Assembly: GCF_024693525.1 (NCBI RefSeq)
Contig: NZ_JAILKR010000114.1
Location: 1-8,808 of the forward strand
Origin: Selenomonas sp.
GTDB taxonomy: Bacteria; Bacillota_C; Negativicutes; Selenomonadales; Selenomonadaceae
Reading direction: 5' to 3'
DNA: 8,808 nucleotides
Program-made: the position numbers and the translations under genes
Notes under the pieces: model-generated
Databases searched by the model: none
What the model saw: the letters and a program-made list of their open reading frames with translations, nothing else
What the model was told of the DNA's origin: nothing
Shown: one piece after another, positions 4,152-8,808 of the stretch
How positions within the stretch are numbered: position 1 is the first letter of the stretch
Layout: each line of letters starts with the position of its first letter

Positions 4152-5504
4152 TCACCCTCGAATTTTCATTAACAATTCTGTCGTTTTCTCCCGCATCAAT
4201 GTCTCATCTTGACGGGTCTCTACATTCAACCGGATTACCGGCTCGGTATTGGACTTGCGCAAATTGAATCTCCATGTATCAAATTCTACCGAAAGACCAT
4301 CAATCTTTGTCACATTGCCTTGCGGCCCATACTCAGCCTCAATGCGCCGCAAGACTTCATCTGCGTCTTTTACCTTGCTGTTGATTTCTCCTGAGCAGGG
4401 ATAAAGTTCCATACGCTCTTTCATCAACACAGACAGTGACTTTCCTGTGTTTGAAAGCAATTCCAATACCAATAGCCAAGGAATCATACCGCTATCACAA
4501 TACGAAAAGTCGCGGAAATAATGGTGTGCACTCATCTCGCCACCATAGATTGCATTTATTTCACGCATCTTCTCCTTGATAAATGCATGCCCACTTTTCG
4601 AGACTACTGGTATTCCGCCATTTTCTTCAACAAGCTCAACAGTATTCCAAGTAAGCCGCGGATCGTAGATGATTTTCTCGCCAGGATACTTTTCCAGAAA
4701 CGCTTGTGCCAAAAAGCCAACCATATAGTAACCTTCGATGAAATCTCCCTTCTCATCAAAAAGAAAGCACCGATCAAAGTCACCGTCCCAAGCTACACCG
4801 ACATCGGCCCCAGACTCCCGCACAGCTTTCGCCGTAGCCTCACGATTCTCGGGGAGCAGCGGATTCGGCACCCCATTGGGGAATTTTCCGTTCGGCTGAT
4901 GGTGAACCTTCACCATTTCAAACGGCAGATACCTCTCCATCACATCCAGGATTGGCCCTGCTGCACCATTACCAGCATTGACTACCACTTTTAGCGGCTT
5001 CAGCTTGGATACATCCACATAAGACAGGATATGCTTTACATACTCTTTGGTAATATCTACCGTTTCTACTTTACCGACAGATTCTGCACTATTAGGCAAC
5101 TCGCCATCAACCACCAGTTTTTCCAAATCCCGCAAACCCGTGTCCCCAGAAATCGGACGAGCCTCCTGCCGCACAAACTTCATGCCGTTGTATTCCTTAG
5201 GATTATGGCTGGCCGTAATCATGACACCGCCGTCCAACCTCAGATGCGATGTAGCAAAATAGATCATCTCCGTGCCGCACTGGCCAATATCCAAAACATC
5301 ACAGCCAGACTCCGCCAGCCCTTTAATCAAAGACTCCTTCAAAGTCGGACCAGACAAACGGATATCATTTCCTACCACTACTTTTTTCGCAGCAAACAAC
5401 GACGGAAAAAAGCGGCCAATACGATAGGCAATCTCTTCATTTATCGTCTGCGGATATATCCCGCGAATATCATAGGCACCAAAAGCATCCGTCGTAACCA
5501 TCAT
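4152..5504 (-). CDS. manB: Phosphomannomutase/phosphoglucomutase (alpha-D-phosphohexomutase family)
   Basis: This 450-residue cytoplasmic enzyme interconverts mannose-6-phosphate and mannose-1-phosphate (possibly also the glucose phosphates), supplying the substrate for ManC. All four family landmarks are present: the phosphoserine loop TASHNPKEYNGMK with Ser99, the Mg-binding loop DGDFDRC (Asp240, Asp242, Asp244), the sugar-recognition loop GGEMSAHHYF (321-330), and the phosphate-binding loop RKSNTEPVIRL (416-426). The length is normal. Start choice: an ATG at 5519 overlaps the glycosyltransferase stop (TGATG), but it has no ribosome binding site. The ATG at 5504 has GGGAG (5517-5513) 8 nt upstream and gives the usual short lead-in to DAFGAYDIRG, so I prefer it. 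Overlap with the upstream gene's end suggests translational coupling. Whether it favours mannose or glucose cannot be read from sequence, but its manC neighbour favours mannose. Confidence 0.93.
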   Translation of the reverse strand: MMVTTDAFGAYDIRGIYPQTINEEIAYRIGRFFPSLFAAKKVVVGNDIRLSGPTLKESLIKGLAESGCDVLDIGQCGTEMIYFATSHLRLDGGVMITASHNPKEYNGMKFVRQEARPISGDTGLRDLEKLVVDGELPNSAESVGKVETVDITKEYVKHILSYVDVSKLKPLKVVVNAGNGAAGPILDVMERYLPFEMVKVHHQPNGKFPNGVPNPLLPENREATAKAVRESGADVGVAWDGDFDRCFLFDEKGDFIEGYYMVGFLAQAFLEKYPGEKIIYDPRLTWNTVELVEENGGIPVVSKSGHAFIKEKMREINAIYGGEMSAHHYFRDFSYCDSGMIPWLLVLELLSNTGKSLSVLMKERMELYPCSGEINSKVKDADEVLRRIEAEYGPQGNVTKIDGLSVEFDTWRFNLRKSNTEPVIRLNVETRQDETLMREKTTELLMKIRG

Positions 5505-5518
5505 AAACCATTCTCCCA

Positions 5519-6646
5519 TCAAATTTTAAATTCTTTAACCTTTTCTTCTATAAAAAACTTCATATGTTCTGAGAAATTTTCAATAGAAAACTGCTCTGCA
5601 TTTTTTCTGCAAGTCTCAGGTTTTATTTCCGCACTGTAAATCTCAAAGCTTCTTACTGCATCGCAAATACCTTCTACTGTCTGTGCATCAAAAAACACCC
5701 CTGTCGGGGACTCACATCTACCCACTCCTTTTACGGTCTCTAACGCACCTCCACGCCCGTATGCTATAACCGGCGTTCCACAGGCCTGTGCTTCAACGGG
5801 AGTAATGCCAAAATCCTCTTCCGCAGCAAAAACAAACGCCTTTGCATGCTGCATCTTCTCTTTCAGCACATCAAACGGTTGATACCCCATCATGATAATG
5901 TTTTTTCCAGCAACAGCCTTCGTCTTCGCAAAATCTGGTCCATCGCCAATAACGATCAACTTCTTATCCGGCATTTGGTTAAACGCATCAACAATCAACT
6001 TAACCTTCTTGTAAGGAACCAAGCGAGATGCAGTTATATAATAATTCTCTTTTTCTTCACAAAACTCATACGAAATAACATCAACAGGGGGATAGATAAC
6101 CTTTGCATCACGCCCATATACCTTCTTAATCCGGCGCGCAATGAAGTGAGAATTGGCAACAAATGCATCCACACCATTTGCTGTACGGTAATCCCATAAA
6201 CGGATATAGTGCAGAATAAGCTTCGCAAGCCAACCTTTTATCCCCTTGGACAGCCCCGATTCCCGAAGATATTGATGCGTCAAATCCCATGCATAGCGTA
6301 CTGGCGAATGCGTGTACGAAATATGCACCTGATTAGGACCGGTAATGATGCCTTTTGCCACACAAGTAGAACTAGAAATCACCAAATCATAATCAGTCAC
6401 ATCCAGCTGCTCAATTGCCAGTGGCATCAATGGCAAATATGAACGATATTTTTTACGAGCCAACGGTAATTTCTGTACAAAGGTCGTCGTCGATTTCTTA
6501 TCCTGCAAAAAACCACGCTGCTCCTCTGGCAAAAAATCTACCACACAAAACAGATTGGCCTGCGGATAAATATTCAGCAACTGCTCTATCACACGTTCAG
6601 CTCCAGCATATACCACCAGCCAATCACATACGATTGCGACCTTCAT
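5519..6646 (-). CDS. GT4-family glycosyltransferase, probable mannosyltransferase
   Basis: This 375-residue retaining GT-B enzyme should transfer a nucleotide-sugar-derived residue onto a glycan acceptor at the cytoplasmic face of the membrane. The N-terminal Rossmann half starts KVAIVCDWLVVYAGAERVIE, with the glycine-containing loop at 14-16, and carries THSPVRYAWD (112-121). The linker region has NSHFIARRIKKVYGR (165-179). The C-terminal donor-binding half has ASRLVPYKK (206-214), IGDGPD (233-238) and the diagnostic EX7E motif EDFGITPVE (Glu277, Glu285), followed by ACGTPVIAYGRGGALETV. The THSPVRY block and EEDFG motif resemble O-antigen mannosyltransferases such as WbdB/WbdC. With manC and manB on either side, GDP-mannose is the likely donor, though this is inference. 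The start ATG 6646-6644 has GAGG at 6657-6654. It begins 16 nt after manC and its stop overlaps the region of the manB start. Confidence 0.88.
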   Translation of the reverse strand: MKVAIVCDWLVVYAGAERVIEQLLNIYPQANLFCVVDFLPEEQRGFLQDKKSTTTFVQKLPLARKKYRSYLPLMPLAIEQLDVTDYDLVISSSTCVAKGIITGPNQVHISYTHSPVRYAWDLTHQYLRESGLSKGIKGWLAKLILHYIRLWDYRTANGVDAFVANSHFIARRIKKVYGRDAKVIYPPVDVISYEFCEEKENYYITASRLVPYKKVKLIVDAFNQMPDKKLIVIGDGPDFAKTKAVAGKNIIMMGYQPFDVLKEKMQHAKAFVFAAEEDFGITPVEAQACGTPVIAYGRGGALETVKGVGRCESPTGVFFDAQTVEGICDAVRSFEIYSAEIKPETCRKNAEQFSIENFSEHMKFFIEEKVKEFKI

Positions 6647-6662
6647 ATATATACCTCACTCA

Positions 6663-8033
6663 CTATTCCTCAACATATCGTACAATATCGTCTTCACCAA
6701 TATAAGAACCATTCTGAATCTCAATGATCTCCAATGGAATTCGTCCTGGATTACTCAACTGATGTTTTGTCGTCTGTGGTATGAACACAGATTCACTCTC
6801 ATGCACCATCATTTGTTCATCTCCGCGAAGCACCGCGGCCGTACCACGAAGAACGATCCAATGTTCTGACCTATGATAGTGCATCTGCAAAGTCAACTTC
6901 TTATTAGGCATAACACGTACTTTCTTCATTCGATAACCAGGACCATTGCCAATTATCGAGGAAGTCCCCCATTCGTGGTATTTTCTCGTATGCTCCACAG
7001 CTTCTTTTCGACCTTGTTTTTTCAGCTGCTCAACAACATTTTTGACTTTTTGTGACTCCCCTTTTTTCGCTACGACAATCACATCATCCGTCTCAACTAG
7101 CAAAAGATCTTCAAGACCTATTCCTGCAATCAGACGATCACGCCCCAAGATCAACGAGTCTTTACAATCAATCGTCAAACAGTCACCCTTCAAAGCATTC
7201 CCGTCTTTGTCCTTAGGGAGAATATCATACATCGCATCCCACGAACCTATATCATTCCAATAACAATCCAGCGGAACCATGCGCACAGCCTGTGAACGCT
7301 CTGCCACAGCGTAATCGATAGAGATATCGGGCATATCAGCAAACCTAGCCACGGCATTCTCATAACCGTCTTGGAGAATATCTGCAATCACAGGCTCGTA
7401 CTTGCCGAACTCTTGCCACAAGAACCCCAGTTTGAACGCAAACATCCCCGAATTCCAATAATAGTTTCCGGCTTCCACATAAGCCTTCGCTGTACTAAGA
7501 TCAGGTTTTTCCTTGAATGACGTCACAGCAACAGAATTCCCTGTCCGTTCTCCCGTCTCAATATAACCATACCCCGTTTCAGGTGTCTTTGCCTGTATAC
7601 CGAATGTAACCAAACAATCGTCAGCGGCTACAGCTGCACCTCTACGCATACAAGACTCGAACCGCTCCAATGGACGTATTACATGATCTGCCGCAGCAAC
7701 AATCAACACTTCATCTTGTGCACAGCCAAGCTTTGATTCACAATATAATGCTGCCAATCCAATAGCAGGCGCAGTATTACGCCCTACTGGTTCAAGTACA
7801 ATATGTGCTTCCTTAGCACCACATTCTGCCAGTTCACTTTGCACATGATACAAATATTTTTCATTAGTTACCACCAAAATATCCGATGCCTCTACAAAAG
7901 AAAGGAATCTCTCTACGGTATGACTTAATAATGATTTATTGTCTTCTAAACATAGAAACTGTTTTGGATATGATTTACGCGACAACGGAAATAGCCGTGA
8001 ACCACCACCACCAGCTAGTATAATTATCTTCAA
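6663..8033 (-). CDS. manC: Bifunctional mannose-1-phosphate guanylyltransferase/mannose-6-phosphate isomerase (type II)
   Basis: This 456-residue fusion enzyme makes GDP-mannose from mannose-1-P and GTP, and interconverts fructose-6-P and mannose-6-P. The N-terminal nucleotidyltransferase has LAGGGGSRLFPLSRKSYPKQ (6-25), with Phe in place of the more usual Trp after RL, then EPVGRNTAPAIGLAA (81-95), TPETGYGYIE (150-159), FKEKPD (173-178), NSGMF (194-198) and DCYWNDIGSWDA (256-267). The C-terminal cupin isomerase domain has LQMHYHRSEHWIVLRGTA (382-399, usually MHHHR or MHYHR), FIPQTTKHQL and GEDDIVR (446-452). The length is as expected for the type. The start is TTG 8033-8031 with GGAGGG at 8045-8040 (6-nt spacing); no ATG gives a better N-terminus because the LAGGGG motif begins at residue 6. 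It is the first gene of the leftward manC-GT-manB-membrane-protein operon. Confidence 0.95.
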   Translation of the reverse strand: MKIIILAGGGGSRLFPLSRKSYPKQFLCLEDNKSLLSHTVERFLSFVEASDILVVTNEKYLYHVQSELAECGAKEAHIVLEPVGRNTAPAIGLAALYCESKLGCAQDEVLIVAAADHVIRPLERFESCMRRGAAVAADDCLVTFGIQAKTPETGYGYIETGERTGNSVAVTSFKEKPDLSTAKAYVEAGNYYWNSGMFAFKLGFLWQEFGKYEPVIADILQDGYENAVARFADMPDISIDYAVAERSQAVRMVPLDCYWNDIGSWDAMYDILPKDKDGNALKGDCLTIDCKDSLILGRDRLIAGIGLEDLLLVETDDVIVVAKKGESQKVKNVVEQLKKQGRKEAVEHTRKYHEWGTSSIIGNGPGYRMKKVRVMPNKKLTLQMHYHRSEHWIVLRGTAAVLRGDEQMMVHESESVFIPQTTKHQLSNPGRIPLEIIEIQNGSYIGEDDIVRYVEE

Positions 8034-8115
8034 AGTAATCCCTCCATAAAAATATCTCTAATAATGAGTCATCTACATAATTTTTCCCACTAGCAAAACA
8101 AACTTCAAAAACGAT

Positions 8116-8144
8116 CTTATATCACATCTCAAAAACAATAACAT
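8116..8144 (-). promoter_or_regulatory. Candidate extended -10 promoter of the manC operon
   Basis: On the minus strand TGATATAAG (8124-8116) is an extended -10 (TGn plus five of six -10 bases). A weak -35, ATGTTA (8144-8139), lies 17 nt upstream. Transcription would start near 8109, about 75 nt before the TTG start. The nearby IS256-type end at about 8165 is only some 20 nt upstream of the -35. I see no better promoter in 8046-8165. Confidence 0.4.
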
Positions 8145-8164
8145 ACCAAAACATCGCTTTGGTT

Positions 8165-8808
8165 GGGAGTGTAATATAGTTTGTGTAAAAAATAATTTGT
8201 GCAAAACTATTTTATGCCCCATACTGGGGTAATCATGTATAAGTAAGGAAGGTAACAATGGCGAAACGCAAACAGACACCGAATACCCCAGGCGAGCAGA
8301 TTGCTCAGCAGATTTTCGGACCTATCTTTGAATCCATGCTGAAAGGCGAAATGAAAAATCATCTCTGCTACGAAAAGAATGAGCGCGCTGCCGGCTGCGA
8401 CAATGCACGCAATGGCTATTCGGCAAAAACGCTCAAAACATCGCTGGGCGAGGTTCCCATCCGCGTTCCCCGCGACCGTCAGGGCACCTTTGAGCCGCAG
8501 GTAGTCAAGAAGCATCAGAAGGACGTTTCTTCCATTGAGAGCAAAGTCCTTGCCATGTATGCACGTGGCATGAGCCAGCGGGATATCACAGACACCATTG
8601 AAGATATTTACGGTTTTGAGCTGTCACACGAGCAGATTTCTGATATCACAGACTGTGTGTTAGAAGCGGTTGACCGCTGGCGCACGCGTCCGCTCAAACC
8701 GTTCTATCCGTTTGCTTTTGTAGATTGTATCTACGTCTCTATGCGCACCGAACGTGGCGTACAGCAGGTTGCTGTCTATGTTATGCTGGCCTACGACACG
8801 AACGGATA
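8165..8808 (+). mobile_element. Left part of an IS256-family insertion sequence, cut by the window end
   Basis: The element consists of an AT-rich left end (GGGAGTGTAATATAGTTTGT and onward from about 8165) followed by the transposase gene. The left end holds an imperfect inverted repeat, TAATATAGTTTGTG (8172-8185) against GCAAAACTATTTTA (8201-8214), and two similar TTTGTGTAAAA/TTTGTGCAAAA units. A CCCCA-TAC-TGGGG hairpin at 8217-8229 sits just before the transposase ribosome binding site and could limit translation from read-through transcripts. The exact terminus is a guess because the right end and the target duplication are outside the window. Confidence 0.75.
8258..8808 (+). CDS. IS256-family (mutator-type) transposase, 3' end outside window
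   Basis: The first 183 residues of a transposase of normally about 400 residues are visible, and the frame is open to the window end. The start ATG 8258-8260 is preceded by AAGGAAGG (8245-8252). Family landmarks are the N-terminal helical region (QIAQQIFGPIFESMLKGEM), the GYSAKTLKTSLGEV then IRVPRDRQGTFEP block (53-80), SIESKVLAMYARGMSQRDI (92-110), LSHEQISDITD, and FVDCIYVSMR (154-163), where Asp156 should be the first catalytic residue of the DDE triad. The other two catalytic residues lie outside the window. There are no frameshifts or stops in the visible part, so the element may be active. It is transcribed divergently from the manC operon. Confidence 0.92.
   Translation, partial: MAKRKQTPNTPGEQIAQQIFGPIFESMLKGEMKNHLCYEKNERAAGCDNARNGYSAKTLKTSLGEVPIRVPRDRQGTFEPQVVKKHQKDVSSIESKVLAMYARGMSQRDITDTIEDIYGFELSHEQISDITDCVLEAVDRWRTRPLKPFYPFAFVDCIYVSMRTERGVQQVAVYVMLAYDTNG

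Noticed and set aside
5031..5639. 202-codon plus-strand ORF across the manB/glycosyltransferase junction
   Set aside because: It is antisense to two well-supported enzymes with all catalytic motifs. The translation is low-complexity antisense sequence without a start signal.
8207..8515. 102-codon minus-strand ORF (and 8073-8279 beside it)
   Set aside because: It is antisense to the IS256 transposase, whose plus frame runs open to the window end with family motifs.
1..8808. CRISPR array, tRNA, rRNA or riboswitch
   Set aside because: No regularly spaced repeats, cloverleaf-like segments or recognisable aptamer cores were seen on either strand.

Overview
The window most likely comes from a diderm Firmicute of the Negativicutes, probably the Selenomonas/Mitsuokella group. 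This is inferred from three things: an outer-membrane-type polysaccharide export protein, strong Gram-positive-style Shine-Dalgarno sequences (AGGAGG, GGAGG) with several TTG starts, and an Rpn-family nuclease typical of that group. No rRNA, tRNA or species-specific marker is present, so the placement is tentative. It reads as an extracellular or surface polysaccharide locus broken up by mobile DNA.

Layout, left to right. 1-508 is a long imperfect inverted repeat made of two convergent, truncated IS66-type tnpA copies. 509-753 has no gene, but holds a short inverted repeat and a 15-bp-stem terminator. 754-1473 (-) is a short outer-membrane polysaccharide export (OPX/Wza/GumB-like) protein with its own promoter. 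1615-2076 (-) is the C-terminal remnant of an AlbA/GHKL-type ATP-binding regulator. 2077-2487 is a patchwork: a breakpoint hairpin, one copy of a 51-bp direct repeat, an unrecognised 58-codon ORF and a good promoter. 2488-3408 (+) is an Rpn-family PD-(D/E)XK nuclease. It ends at a bidirectional terminator that overlaps the second copy of the 51-bp repeat. From 8033 down to 3506 (-) runs a tight cluster: manC (GDP-mannose pyrophosphorylase/phosphomannose isomerase), a GT4 glycosyltransferase, manB (phosphomannomutase), and a two-helix membrane protein of unknown function. At the right edge (about 8165-8808, +) is the 5' part of an IS256-family element, cut by the window end.

How the genes work together. 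ManB converts mannose-6-P to mannose-1-P. ManC makes GDP-mannose from it and can feed mannose-6-P from fructose-6-P. The GT4 enzyme probably transfers mannose or a related sugar onto a glycan. The OPX protein would carry the polymer across the outer membrane, although no co-polymerase or polymerase lies in this window.

The most interesting item is the Rpn gene. It carries an internal in-frame ATG (codon 206) preceded by a perfect AAGGAGG at 8-nt spacing, and the resulting C-terminal product includes three RAEG/LAEG tetrapeptide units. This is the architecture reported for E. coli Rpn gene-within-gene toxin-antitoxin phage-defence proteins (RpnL toxin, RpnS antitoxin). Here it sits between 51-bp direct repeats, as an apparent cassette in a polysaccharide locus.
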